DNA from: Gillisia xinjiangensis
GTDB lineage: Bacteria; Bacteroidota; Bacteroidia; Flavobacteriales; Flavobacteriaceae
Assembly (NCBI RefSeq): GCF_046298265.1
Contig: NZ_JBKAHK010000002.1
Span: 62,001 to 126,000 of the forward strand
DNA: 64,000 bases
Direction: 5' to 3'
The translations under genes were made by a program, and so were the position numbers. Below the pieces are notes generated by a model. That model was not told where the DNA came from, did no database searches, and worked only from the letters and a program-made list of their open reading frames with translations. Positions 17,416 to 26,243 of the stretch are shown here, piece after piece. Numbering within the stretch: position 1 is the stretch's first letter; the number at the start of each line of letters is the position of its first letter.

Positions 17416-19385
17416 TTAAAATACACTTTAATGTTAGTGCCCTCTCCCGGTTCACTTTCCACCGCTATGCTTCCATCCATGGCATCAATTTGATTCTTGG
17501 TAATAAAGAGGCCAACCCCTCTAGCGTTGGGTTTGTTTGAAAATGTTTTATACAACCCGAATAATTTATCCCGGTTCTTTTTCAGGTCTATGCCTATCCC
17601 GTTATCTTTTACCTCCAGCATCCACTTTTCCCCAACCTTTATCCCGGCGATATGAATTTCGGGAATACGGTTTGGGCTGCTGTACCTTAGCGAATTGGTT
17701 ACCAGGTTTAACAAAACACTTTCCATATAGCCTGCATTGAATTTTACCTGCATAGCTTCGGGCACATCGGTGTAAATTTTTGCCTGCTTTTCCGCGATTT
17801 CAACCTTGAGCATTCCCAGAGTGCCATCCAGGTAATCTTTCAGTTTTAAATATTGCACGTTAAGTTCCAAATTAGATTGAATAGAAACCACTTCATTTAG
17901 ATCGGACAAGGTCTGGTTAAGCGCCGCCGAAACTTTTTCCAGCATGCTTATGTAATTTTCCCTTTCTTCGGAATCATCGCAGTCCTCATAAAGGCCCAGG
18001 ATAGAATCGATATTGCTGGAATGGGAGCGCAAATTGTGTGATACTATATAGGAAAAGTTAAGCAGCCGTTTATTTTGCTCCATAACCGTTTCATAGGAAT
18101 CTTTTAAATGGGTTTCGGCCATCTTCTTATCGTGAATATCTTCGATAAGGGCGATATGGGTGGTGGGCGATTCCCCTTCACTCCATAAAGGTGAAACTGT
18201 TAAATTTACCCACACCAGATCCCCATTCTTCTTTTTTATCCTTTTTTGCATACTAAACTCCCGAATTTTGCCTTTTCGGAGTTGCTTCATTTTATCGATA
18301 TGCTCCTGAAGATCATCCGGATGCGTAACATCCATTACATTGAGTTCTGCTATTTCTGCAGGGGTATATCCTAAAAGTTCCTGAAATCGAAAATTGGTTT
18401 CAAGGATTCTCCCTTTAACCGAATTCACCCGTGCCATCCCTATTGCAGCCTGGTTGAATATGGTACGGAATTTTATTTCACTAAGAATGAGCTCTCCTGC
18501 CTGCAATTGAACCAAGGCCTGTAATTTCGCAGGTTGTTTCAATAAATTATAAATGATCCATCCAAGCCAGGCAGAAAGCAGCAGAGCTAAAATGGCCACA
18601 GGCAGCATTAAAAATAAAACAGCGGAGGTATTCCTGGGCGCTATATAGAATTTCCAGTCACCATCCGGCAGCACCACCGCTTTTGAGAAGGACCTGTCCA
18701 TATCCAATTTTTCCGGAAGAAAAAAGACCTCCTCCCCGGAAGCTTCATCTAATTTGGAAAACTGAAACAGAAATTTGTCCTCAGCCATTTCTCTAATCCC
18801 AGCCTGCTCCAGGAGATTATCCAGTTTTATGATCACTGCGGAAAATCCCCAGAATTCATTTTTAATAAAAACCGGCAATCTCCCCACCACAGCCATTCCT
18901 CCCTGTTTGAGTTCGAGGGGTCCTGCAAAGTACATTTTACGGGAGTCAATCGTCTTGCGTGCTGCTTTGCTATGAATACTATCTTTAAGAATATTGAAAA
19001 ACATGGCCTCCTTGTTTCTCTCCATCGGATAGATATGGGTAATCACTCCGTTTGGCACCAGTTGGACCGCATCAATAGTTGGATTTCGTTCCACCAGCTG
19101 AAGGGCAAATTCCTCAAAGTTAGTAATGGTGCCGTTATTATCTATAAGCAGCGCCAGGGATAAAACCACCGAATAACTGTTTTGTAGGGATTGTTCGATA
19201 TTATTCTCAACAAGACCAAGAATGTTGGACATTTCCTGCCGCTCCCCTTCATTTAAAATTTGATAGCGTTGCCAAAGCAGTAAAAAACTCAGAAGGAGGA
19301 AAAAAAGAAAGGAGATAAAACCAGCCACAGCGGGTTTCCCAATAATTCTCCGAATAATATTAAAACTGCTTTTTTTTTGCTTCAT
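17412..19385 (-). CDS. Membrane CHASE-PAS sensor histidine kinase
   Basis: A 657-residue kinase. Membrane helices at about 18-38 and 255-280 bracket an extracytoplasmic CHASE domain (about 45-245; VVGRLPVF, FWGFSAVIIKLDNLL). A PAS domain follows (about 305-420; FRTIFNQAAIGMARV, HPDD), then an H-box with His450 in SYIVSHNLRSH and an ATPase domain (LLNLVTNSLRYSS, VKDNGIGID, ARGVGLFI). CHASE domains bind small extracellular ligands such as adenine derivatives or peptides in other lineages; the ligand here is unknown. It overlaps its response regulator. Confidence 0.92.
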   Translation of the reverse strand: MKQKKSSFNIIRRIIGKPAVAGFISFLFFLLLSFLLLWQRYQILNEGERQEMSNILGLVENNIEQSLQNSYSVVLSLALLIDNNGTITNFEEFALQLVERNPTIDAVQLVPNGVITHIYPMERNKEAMFFNILKDSIHSKAARKTIDSRKMYFAGPLELKQGGMAVVGRLPVFIKNEFWGFSAVIIKLDNLLEQAGIREMAEDKFLFQFSKLDEASGEEVFFLPEKLDMDRSFSKAVVLPDGDWKFYIAPRNTSAVLFLMLPVAILALLLSAWLGWIIYNLLKQPAKLQALVQLQAGELILSEIKFRTIFNQAAIGMARVNSVKGRILETNFRFQELLGYTPAEIAELNVMDVTHPDDLQEHIDKMKQLRKGKIREFSMQKRIKKKNGDLVWVNLTVSPLWSEGESPTTHIALIEDIHDKKMAETHLKDSYETVMEQNKRLLNFSYIVSHNLRSHSSNIDSILGLYEDCDDSEERENYISMLEKVSAALNQTLSDLNEVVSIQSNLELNVQYLKLKDYLDGTLGMLKVEIAEKQAKIYTDVPEAMQVKFNAGYMESVLLNLVTNSLRYSSPNRIPEIHIAGIKVGEKWMLEVKDNGIGIDLKKNRDKLFGLYKTFSNKPNARGVGLFITKNQIDAMDGSIAVESEPGEGTNIKVYFK

Positions 19386-19591
19386 GAAAATCTGGAAAAA
19401 TTTCTAAAGTTAAAAAAACTATTTGCTTTTAATGAGGTGAAAATTACAATTGTATTGTAGGTATATGGACTACAAATCCAGATTATACAGCTGGTATAGC
19501 TTCGGGATCAGAATAAATTTGTACTTCAAGGATTTATTGAGAATTGATGACCGAAAAGGAATTAAGAAAAAACAGCACTACCCTGGTCTTT

Positions 19592-20611
19592 CTAATCTTC
19601 AAGGCTTCTTGTTTTCAAAAAATACTTCGGATTAACCCCGTATTTCTCCTTGAATATCTTGGAAAAATAACTTCGGTTATTTAGTCCTATGGCTAAAACG
19701 ATCTCTGAAATATTTTTTTCAGAAGCCATCAGCATTTCCTTGGCCGCCTCCAGTTTTTTATGCTGAATGTATTTGTTCACCGTAAGATCATACACATATT
19801 TAAAACCTTCCTGGAGCTTGTTTACATTGGTACCTGCCTCTTTTGCCAAACTTTCCACAGTTAGATTTGTTCCCAGATCCCCCTGAATTCTTTTGGCGAC
19901 ATAATCCACTTTTTGAATGTCTGATTTACGTAAAATTTTAGGCAATTTTTCCTGGGTTTCGTCATCCTGGTATTGCGCGATCTGGATAACCAGCATTTGA
20001 TAGGATTTCCCTTCCAGGTAAACCGATCTCAGGAAACCGGTAAATTCTTTGGTGTTGATATCGTCCATAATATCTGCCGCTTTCAAACTATAATTCCCCT
20101 GGTAGAAAAATTGTTTCCTGGATACTTCATCCTTAAACAATTCCTGCAAGGTTGGATCCAGATCCTTGAAATTATAATTGGTGCGGTGCGAAAAGGAAGA
20201 CCTTACTATTTCCAGACTGGAAACATGTGTTTGAACATTTGCACTAAAACGCAGCACATGTCCGTTATAACCACTGCTGGAAACTATTATATTTTGAAAA
20301 GGATCTATGGGATGCAAAATCTCATCCTCCAGAAAGTAATGAGTTACCGTTCCTTCTGAACAAAAAATGAATTTAAGCGGATGCACCGTGTTTAAAGAAA
20401 AATGGATCTCCACATCTTCTTTAAACCTGCAAAAATAAGAGATAATGCCTATTCCGGAGTCGAAGCTTGAACCTCTAATAAAACCCTCCCCAAATTCTTC
20501 AGGGATACTAATTGAAAGTTCTCCGCCTTCGTCCCTAACAGGGGTGTCGAGTTTTTCTGATATATCCTGAATAATATCTTTAACGGGCAAGGTTTTTACA
20601 TCAATTCGCAT
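19592..20611 (-). CDS. AraC-family transcriptional regulator
   Basis: A 339-residue regulator with an uncharacterised N-terminal sensing region and a C-terminal pair of helix-turn-helix motifs (about 245-335; LTVESLAKEAGTNVNKLQEGFKYVYDLTVNKYIQ, then EIVLAIGLNNRSYFSKIFKEKYGVNPKYF). It is transcribed away from a roughly 1-kb gene-poor stretch and the arsenosugar operon. A regulatory link to that operon is possible but rests only on position. The kind of signal sensed cannot be told from the sequence. Confidence 0.9.
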   Translation of the reverse strand: MRIDVKTLPVKDIIQDISEKLDTPVRDEGGELSISIPEEFGEGFIRGSSFDSGIGIISYFCRFKEDVEIHFSLNTVHPLKFIFCSEGTVTHYFLEDEILHPIDPFQNIIVSSSGYNGHVLRFSANVQTHVSSLEIVRSSFSHRTNYNFKDLDPTLQELFKDEVSRKQFFYQGNYSLKAADIMDDINTKEFTGFLRSVYLEGKSYQMLVIQIAQYQDDETQEKLPKILRKSDIQKVDYVAKRIQGDLGTNLTVESLAKEAGTNVNKLQEGFKYVYDLTVNKYIQHKKLEAAKEMLMASEKNISEIVLAIGLNNRSYFSKIFKEKYGVNPKYFLKTRSLED

Positions 20612-21651
20612 AGAAATAAATTTCTTAGTTCAAACAAACAGTATTGCTTTCAATTATAATATTTTCCAAAATTACACTCTCTTTTGTCATAATTAAATTT
20701 TTAACAGGATTTAAATCACAATATAAAGAAACAAAATGCGCAGAAGGCATCTTTATTTTTGAACTATTATAATTCCCTTGGATTTTGAAACAGGTCCAGA
20801 TTTTTTTAATAAGCGTAAGATAAATTTGAATAGCGGCAAACCAAATGGATTAATATTTAGTTATTTGCCATTCGGAATTTAGGCGGGATTGTGTCTCAAT
20901 TTGGAGATCAATAACCTCTTTGCAAGCTCATTAAGTTTGTGAAAACAGGAACCTCCTAAATCTTAATGAAGGCATCGGGGAATTCAATCTACCGATGGGA
21001 TTAAAAGTATTAGTCATGGAAATTTTATTTATCGCATTGGGACTGGAGATCATTCTGGTTGTTTTTCTTGGAATCTTTTTTTTCCGAAAACTTAACAAGA
21101 TCCGCAAAAACCGAAAATTTTAATTCCAATTTCCCGGCAACCGCTTTCACCTAAATACCTGTTTTTGTTTTTTTAAATGATCTTTTTTAATTTCTTAATT
21201 TTACTACCAGGATATTAAAATTGAATTTTGAGCAAAGAAAAGCGACAAATCGTCTCCGGTTCCAACTCCACATGAGAAAGAACATCGCAGAAATCAAACT
21301 ACAGAAACAAAAAGGTAAAGGCTAAAATTTAATCTTTTTGTTATAATCGTCATTATACTGGTTGCCCTGGTTCTTATTAAATTTTATGCAGGTTTGCTGT
21401 AAGCTTAAATAATCCCACCCATGAAAATGCCTTTTTAAAACTTTTGGCCATAGTTCTCCTGTGTACAATTTTTCCAACACCTCTTATGGCACAAAAATAA
21501 GCCGCCCAAGGTGTATTATTTGTAATTTAATACCAACCTGCTTTTAATAACTTTCTATTATTTTACCTTTAGCCTCATTTTAAAATCAAAACCTCCTTTA
21601 CAACGTAAGTTTTGTCAAGGTGAACCGATTAACCATAATTAAAACCTTACT
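20612..21651. other. Gene-poor intergenic region with decayed small ORFs
   Basis: About 1 kb with no gene of normal size. It contains a repeat-family remnant (about 20949-21005), a possible 35-residue membrane peptide gene (21016-21123), and two short stretches that read like broken genes: hydrophobic IVIILVALVLI near 21343-21375 without an in-frame start, and a signal-peptide-like KLLAIVLLC...MAQK ending at 21508 whose ATG is out of frame. TACCTTTA at 21564-21571 is a possible -7 element for the arsenosugar operon. Confidence 0.6.
21016..21123 (+). CDS. Possible 35-residue single-helix membrane peptide
   Basis: An ATG-started ORF encoding one hydrophobic helix (FIALGLEIILVVFLGIFFF) and a basic tail (RKLNKIRKNRKF), a typical small membrane protein layout. 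An in-frame ATG at 20995 lies inside a repeat remnant and is less likely. No family recognised; it may be a chance ORF. Confidence 0.3.
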   Translation: MEILFIALGLEIILVVFLGIFFFRKLNKIRKNRKF

Positions 21652-21987
21652 ATGTCTAAACCATATTATGACCCTGCCGATCTTAGAAAATTTGGAAATA
21701 TCACCGAATGGAGTGAAGAACTTGGAACTAAATTTTTTGATTATTACGGAAAAGTATTTGAAGAAGGAGCGCTAAGTGCCCGCGAAAAATCCCTGATAGC
21801 TTTAGCCGTTTCCCATGTGGTGCAGTGTCCTTATTGTATAGATGCCTATACCAAAGATGGATTACAACGCGGGATTGACAAGGAAGAGATGATGGAGGCA
21901 GTGCATGTAGGTGCAGCCATAAAAAGTGGCGCAACCCTGGTACATGGGGTTCAAATGATGAATAAATATGAAAAGCTATCGATGTAA
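21652..21987 (+). CDS. Arsenosugar biosynthesis-associated peroxidase-like protein (AhpD/CMD family)
   Basis: A 111-residue AhpD-like protein with the redox pair CPYC (Cys59, Cys62) followed by the family's helical region, VHVGAAIKSGATLVHG. Proteins of this exact type, first described as rSAM/selenodomain-associated, accompany ArsS genes. It may handle peroxide or thiol redox steps during methylarsenical chemistry; activity is unproven. First gene of the operon, 88 bases before arsS. The cysteine pair is intact and encoded by TGT codons. Confidence 0.88.
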   Translation: MSKPYYDPADLRKFGNITEWSEELGTKFFDYYGKVFEEGALSAREKSLIALAVSHVVQCPYCIDAYTKDGLQRGIDKEEMMEAVHVGAAIKSGATLVHGVQMMNKYEKLSM

Positions 21988-22075
21988 GCAGCTGCCAAAA
22001 GATGTGAAGCAAAAAAAACAGCAGTCGCTTAGCGGTATTCATACCCGGATACCCAATAAAATTTGAATAAAAAAT

Positions 22076-23134
22076 ATGGCATTATTAAAATCTTTGGCAG
22101 CGAGGAAAGATGATCTTTCCAAACCTGCCAACCAACTTAAATTTTTAAGCAATGGGATATTTAAGGAAGGCGGACTTCCTTTTTTCAAAGACAAGATCGC
22201 CCAAACCGGGAACTTTCCGTTAAAACCCAAAAAGCTTGAGATCCTTCAGTTAAATCTTGGTTATATGTGCAACCAGGTTTGTTCGCATTGCCATGTAGAT
22301 GCCGGCCCGGACAGGAAGGAGATCATGACAATGGAAACCATGCAGCAATGCCTGGAAGTGATCAAAAATACCGGTGCCCATACCCTGGATCTTACAGGAG
22401 GAGCTCCGGAGATGAACCCTAATTTCAGATGGTTTGTGGAAGAAGCTTCCAATGCCGGAATAAAAGATTTTATCGTTCGTTCCAACCTCACCATTATTTT
22501 AGCCAATAAAAAATACCACGATCTTCCCCATTTTTTTAAAAAACACAATGTTCATGTCGCCTCTTCCCTGCCCTATTACAAACGGGAAAAAACCGATAAA
22601 CAGCGTGGAACAGGCGTTTTTGATAAATCCATAAAGGCACTACAAATGCTGAATGATGTAGGCTATGCCCAGGAAGGTACAGGTCTAAAACTGGATTTGG
22701 TGTACAACCCCGCAGGCGCGTTTTTGCCAACGAATCAGGCAGAGTTGGAACAGGATTTTAAAGTTGCTTTAAAAGAGGATTTCAATATTGATTTTAATAA
22801 GCTTTTTGCTATTACAAATTTGCCCATTAGCAGGTTTCTGGAATATTTGATCGCTTCTGAAAATTATGAGGATTATATGTATTCTCTTGTAGAGGCTTAC
22901 AATCCTGCCGCGGTGGAAAATGTGATGTGCACCAATACCATTTCCATAAGCTGGGATGGGTGGTTGTATGATTGCGATTTTAACCAGATGCTGGGATTAA
23001 AAGTGGATAGCAAAGTGCAACATATTAGCCAATACAATGAGGACCTTGTAAACAACCGGAATATTATTATCTCACAACATTGTTACGGTTGTACCGCAGG
23101 CGCAGGAAGCAGCTGCCAGGGAACAGTAGCTTAA
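22076..23134 (+). CDS. arsS: Arsenosugar biosynthesis radical SAM protein ArsS
   Basis: A 352-residue radical SAM enzyme with the cluster motif CxxxCxxC (Cys65, Cys69, Cys72 in YMCNQVCSHCHVD) and a SAM-binding GGAPE. The C-terminal DUF3641-type region ends with a cysteine-rich tail, CYGCTAGAGSSCQG (Cys336, Cys339, Cys347), where some relatives carry selenocysteine; here all are Cys codons. In characterised systems ArsS transfers a 5'-deoxyadenosyl group to dimethylarsinous acid, giving the arsenic nucleoside precursor of oxo-arsenosugars. It lies between an AhpD-like gene and a rhodanese gene in one operon. Confidence 0.93.
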   Translation: MALLKSLAARKDDLSKPANQLKFLSNGIFKEGGLPFFKDKIAQTGNFPLKPKKLEILQLNLGYMCNQVCSHCHVDAGPDRKEIMTMETMQQCLEVIKNTGAHTLDLTGGAPEMNPNFRWFVEEASNAGIKDFIVRSNLTIILANKKYHDLPHFFKKHNVHVASSLPYYKREKTDKQRGTGVFDKSIKALQMLNDVGYAQEGTGLKLDLVYNPAGAFLPTNQAELEQDFKVALKEDFNIDFNKLFAITNLPISRFLEYLIASENYEDYMYSLVEAYNPAAVENVMCTNTISISWDGWLYDCDFNQMLGLKVDSKVQHISQYNEDLVNNRNIIISQHCYGCTAGAGSSCQGTVA

Positions 23135-23144
23135 TAAAAGCATC

Positions 23145-23645
23145 GTGAAAAAGAGCATTTTATTCATATTTGTATTCCTGCTTGCATTTTCCGCAACGGG
23201 CCAGAATTCCCTGGATCAATTGCTTTCCAGATACAACACTCACAGCATTCCCTATATTTCTGTTGAAGAATTAAAAATGCTTCAGCAATACAGGAATCTG
23301 GTGCTTCTGGATGCCAGGGAACCGGAAGAATTCCAGGTAAGCCATATCAGAGATGCTGTTTTTTCAGGGTTTTCCGGTTTTTCTGCGGAAGAGATCTCCC
23401 GATCGATTCAAGACAAATCTGACTTAATCGTAGTATATTGTTCCCTCGGAATTCGTTCCGAAAAAATTTCAGAAAAACTCAAAGCAGAAGGCTATTCGAA
23501 TGTCCGGAATTTATACGGCGGAATTTTCGAATGGAAAAATAAAGGTTTTGCAGTCTTTGATTCTGAAGGAAAGGAAACCGATAAAGTTCATGCCTATTCC
23601 AAAAGCTGGTCTAAATGGCTCACAAATGGAGAGAGAATTTATTAA
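23145..23645 (+). CDS. Exported rhodanese-like protein
   Basis: A 166-residue protein with a signal peptide ending ATGQ and one rhodanese domain (about 35-150): VLLDAREPEEFQVSHI and an active-site loop VYCSLGIRSEK with its Cys. It starts with GTG, 10 bases after arsS. Rhodanese domains move sulfane sulfur and can bind arsenate-like oxyanions, so a role in arsenic thiolation or sequestration outside the cytoplasm is conceivable; that is inference. It is the only exported product of the core operon. Confidence 0.87.
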   Translation: MKKSILFIFVFLLAFSATGQNSLDQLLSRYNTHSIPYISVEELKMLQQYRNLVLLDAREPEEFQVSHIRDAVFSGFSGFSAEEISRSIQDKSDLIVVYCSLGIRSEKISEKLKAEGYSNVRNLYGGIFEWKNKGFAVFDSEGKETDKVHAYSKSWSKWLTNGERIY

Positions 23646-23666
23646 AACTCAACTAAAAATAAAAAT

Positions 23667-24281
23667 ATGGAAACTAAAACCAAAGACTTGCTTATAATAT
23701 TTACCAAAAATCCTGAAACAGGCAAGGTAAAAACCAGGCTTGCAAAAGATGTAGGAGATGAGGCAGCACTGGAGATTTATAAATTTTTACTAAAACATAC
23801 CATTTCGGTAACCAAAGATCTGGATGTTCAAAAAGAAGTATGGTTTTCTGAAGGAATTGAGGAGGACCAGCTTTGGGACTCTTCGGTATATTCTAAAAAA
23901 CTTCAAAAAGGAAAAGATCTTGGTGCCAGGATGCAATATGCATTTGAAGAAGGTTTTGAGAACGGATTCCGGAATATAATTATAATTGGCAGCGACATGT
24001 ACGACCTGGAAACCAGCGACCTCGAAAATGCCTTCATTCTTCTGAAGAACAAGGAATATGTTATTGGGCCGGCAGCCGATGGAGGCTATTATTTACTGGG
24101 AATGCGCACTTTAGAACCAAATATCTTTCAGAATAAAGAATGGGGAACCTCAACTGTACTCCACGAAACCTTAAATGACCTGAAAGGAAAAAATATCGCT
24201 TTAACCGATTTGCGCAATGATGTTGATCTTTTTACAGACATTAAAGATCACGAAGATTTTCAGAAATTTCTCAAAAAATAA
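23667..24281 (+). CDS. TIGR04282-type arsenosugar biosynthesis transferase (CofC/GT-A-like)
   Basis: A 204-residue nucleotidyl/glycosyl-transferase-like protein. It has the N-terminal KNPETGKVKTRLAKDVG, the family's sugar-nucleotide loop, IIIGSDMYDL (DxD-like), and GPAADGGYYLLGM. Historically named rSAM/selenodomain-associated transferase 1 and now linked to arsenosugar synthesis. It could activate or transfer the arsenoribose unit; the true substrate is unproven. Lies 21 bases after the rhodanese gene and 3 bases before the nucleoside phosphorylase. Confidence 0.88.
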   Translation: METKTKDLLIIFTKNPETGKVKTRLAKDVGDEAALEIYKFLLKHTISVTKDLDVQKEVWFSEGIEEDQLWDSSVYSKKLQKGKDLGARMQYAFEEGFENGFRNIIIIGSDMYDLETSDLENAFILLKNKEYVIGPAADGGYYLLGMRTLEPNIFQNKEWGTSTVLHETLNDLKGKNIALTDLRNDVDLFTDIKDHEDFQKFLKK

Positions 24282-24284
24282 AAA

Positions 24285-25097
24285 ATGCTGAACGAATTAC
24301 AGGAAACCACCAAATATCTCAAAGCGAAGGGTTTTGACAAGCCCGAAATAGGTATTATCCTGGGAACCGGCCTTGGAAAGTTAATAGAGGAAGTTGAAAT
24401 TGAAGCTGAAATTAGCTACAACCATATACCCTACTTCCCTACTGCCACGGTGGAATTTCATAAAGGCAAACTCGTTTTTGGAACCCTGGCAGGAAAAAAA
24501 GTGATCGTAATGCAGGGCCGTTTTCATGTGTATGAAGGTTATTCGATGCAGGATGTAACCTATCCTGTAAGGGTCATGCACCAATTGGGAATTAAAAAAC
24601 TGTTGGTTTCCAACGCTTCCGGCTCTGTAAACCTTGATTACAAAAAAGGAGAATTGATGCTTCTTGATGACCATATTAATTTAATTGGAGATTCGCCTTT
24701 GGCTTTTAAAGGGGTGGAACATATGGGAGAACGATTTGTGGATATGAGCGCCCCGTATGATAAGCCTATGAATGATCTTTTTGAAAAAATAGCCAAAAAG
24801 CAAAATATTAGGTTGCATAAAGGTGTGTATGCGGCGGTGTTGGGACCTCAGCTGGAAACCCGGGCAGAATACAGGTATCTCAAAATAATTGGTGCAGATG
24901 CCGTAGGAATGAGCACCGTGCCGGAGGTAATTGTGGCGAATCATTTAAAGATTCCCGTTGCCGCGGTTTCTGTAATTACCGATGAAGGAAACCCGGATGA
25001 CCTAAAACCTGTAAATATCCAGGAGATTATCGCAATAGCTCAAAAGGCCGAACCGCAAATGATCACTCTTTTTAAGGAATTGATTAAACAGATTTAA
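24285..25097 (+). CDS. Purine nucleoside phosphorylase, trimeric type
   Basis: A 270-residue PNP of the low-molecular-mass trimeric class: ILGTGLG phosphate loop, GRFHVYEGY, SNASGSVN, GPQLETRAE and VGMSTVPEVIVA with the base-binding VITDEGNPD (Asn replaced by Asp-rich variant of the usual TNKV). It splits purine nucleosides with phosphate. In this operon it may release adenine from the ArsS product (5'-deoxy-5'-dimethylarsinoyl-adenosine) to leave the arsenic ribose-1-phosphate. Family certain; arsenic role inferred from tight coupling (3 bases after the transferase gene). Confidence 0.9.
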   Translation: MLNELQETTKYLKAKGFDKPEIGIILGTGLGKLIEEVEIEAEISYNHIPYFPTATVEFHKGKLVFGTLAGKKVIVMQGRFHVYEGYSMQDVTYPVRVMHQLGIKKLLVSNASGSVNLDYKKGELMLLDDHINLIGDSPLAFKGVEHMGERFVDMSAPYDKPMNDLFEKIAKKQNIRLHKGVYAAVLGPQLETRAEYRYLKIIGADAVGMSTVPEVIVANHLKIPVAAVSVITDEGNPDDLKPVNIQEIIAIAQKAEPQMITLFKELIKQI

Positions 25098-25148
25098 GAC
25101 CTCACAGGTTTTATAAGACATCACAGGTATCAAAAACCTGTGAGGTCT
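25097..25148. repeat. Palindromic element between the PNP gene and arsM
   Basis: A perfect 16-base stem (AGACCTCACAGGTTTT at 25097-25112, complement at 25133-25148) with a 20-base loop that holds another partial TCACAGG copy. Located inside the operon, 17 bases before the arsM ATG. It resembles the imperfect hairpin at 32912-32945 and may act as an attenuator or processing site. Confidence 0.8.
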
Positions 25149-25165
25149 ATTTTAAACAAAGAAAT

Positions 25166-26134
25166 ATGAGTTATTTAGATACCACTTACGATGTATATAA
25201 AGACGCGGCCCTTACTCCTGATGTTGGGCTTTGTTGCACCACGAATCCTATTTGGGAATTGCCCGGCCTTAAAATTCCGAAAATAATGCAGGAAATGAAT
25301 TATGGCTGCGGAAGTACGGTGCATGCGCGTGATCTTTCCAACAATCCAAAAATGCTGTATGTAGGTGTTGGCGGAGGAATGGAATTATTGCAATTCGCTT
25401 ATTTCAACAGGCAAAAAGGCGGGGTAATTGGCATCGATATGGTAGATGAAATGCTGGAAGCTTCCCGTAAAAACTTTACCGAGGCCGAAGCCCAGAACCC
25501 TTGGTTTCAAAGTGATTTTGTTAGCCTGAAAAAAGGCGATGCACTCCATTTGCCGGTTGAGGATAATTCGGTTGATGTGGCTGCCCAAAATTGTCTTTTT
25601 AATATTTTTAAGGCCGAAGACTTAAAGAAAGCCATCGAAGAAATGTACCGGGTACTAAAACCCCACGGAAAACTGGTGATGAGTGACCCTATCTGTGAGC
25701 AACCTATGAACGAAAGCCTTCGCAATGATGATCGTTTGCGTGCTTTGTGCCTTAGCGGAAGCCTGCCAATAGCCGATTATGTGAAAGCCCTTACCGATGC
25801 CGGTTTTGGAACCATTGAAATCCGGGCCAGAAAACCATACCGGATCCTCGATCCAAAAAATTATCCAACCGATGAGCTCATTTACATCGAGTCTATTGAA
25901 GTAGCTGCCATCAAAGACCCAATGCCTGCAGACGGCCCTTGTATCTTTACCGGAAAAGCCGCTATTTACTTTGGAGACCAGCCTTTTCTGGACGATAAAA
26001 ACGGACATATTCTATTGAAAAATCAGCCGCTGGCCATTTGTGATAAAACCGCGGGTGCGTTAAAGGATTTGGGCAGAGATGATATTTTTATAAGTGAATC
26101 CACATTTCACTATGACGGTGGCGGGTGTTGTTAA
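25166..26134 (+). CDS. arsM: Arsenosugar-type arsenite methyltransferase ArsM
   Basis: A 322-residue SAM-dependent methyltransferase that methylates As(III), providing dimethylarsenic for ArsS. It has LYVGVGGGMELL (SAM motif I, about residue 66), GIDMVDEML, and paired cysteines Cys23-Cys24 (GLCC) plus Cys48 in the N-terminus. The protein ends GGGCC, two adjacent Cys at the C-terminus encoded TGT TGT; this and GLCC are likely arsenic-binding sites. The extended C-terminal half distinguishes it from small ArsM proteins. Last gene of the core operon; the gene order agrees with an arsenosugar role. Confidence 0.92.
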   Translation: MSYLDTTYDVYKDAALTPDVGLCCTTNPIWELPGLKIPKIMQEMNYGCGSTVHARDLSNNPKMLYVGVGGGMELLQFAYFNRQKGGVIGIDMVDEMLEASRKNFTEAEAQNPWFQSDFVSLKKGDALHLPVEDNSVDVAAQNCLFNIFKAEDLKKAIEEMYRVLKPHGKLVMSDPICEQPMNESLRNDDRLRALCLSGSLPIADYVKALTDAGFGTIEIRARKPYRILDPKNYPTDELIYIESIEVAAIKDPMPADGPCIFTGKAAIYFGDQPFLDDKNGHILLKNQPLAICDKTAGALKDLGRDDIFISESTFHYDGGGCC

Positions 26135-26145
26135 AAACTTAAAAT

Positions 26146-26220
26146 ATGATCCTGATTCTTGTTTTTATGTCTGTTTTTTATTACCGACAAAACTCAATTC
26201 CTAAGCAGGCTGTATTATAA
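26146..26220 (+). CDS. Possible 24-residue hydrophobic peptide after arsM
   Basis: An ATG ORF starting 11 bases after the arsM stop and encoding a short hydrophobic helix (LILVFMSVFYY). Could be a genuine tiny membrane peptide or chance. No family recognised. Confidence 0.2.
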   Translation: MILILVFMSVFYYRQNSIPKQAVL

Positions 26221-26243
26221 AAAATGAGCTGTGGAACAGGTTT

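Noticed and set aside
21338..21402. Hydrophobic peptide ending FYAGLL
   Set aside because: No start codon in frame after the upstream stop; more likely a decayed fragment.
22076..23134. Selenocysteine in ArsS
   Set aside because: All relevant codons are TGT or TGC, and no in-frame TGA or SECIS-like need is visible.
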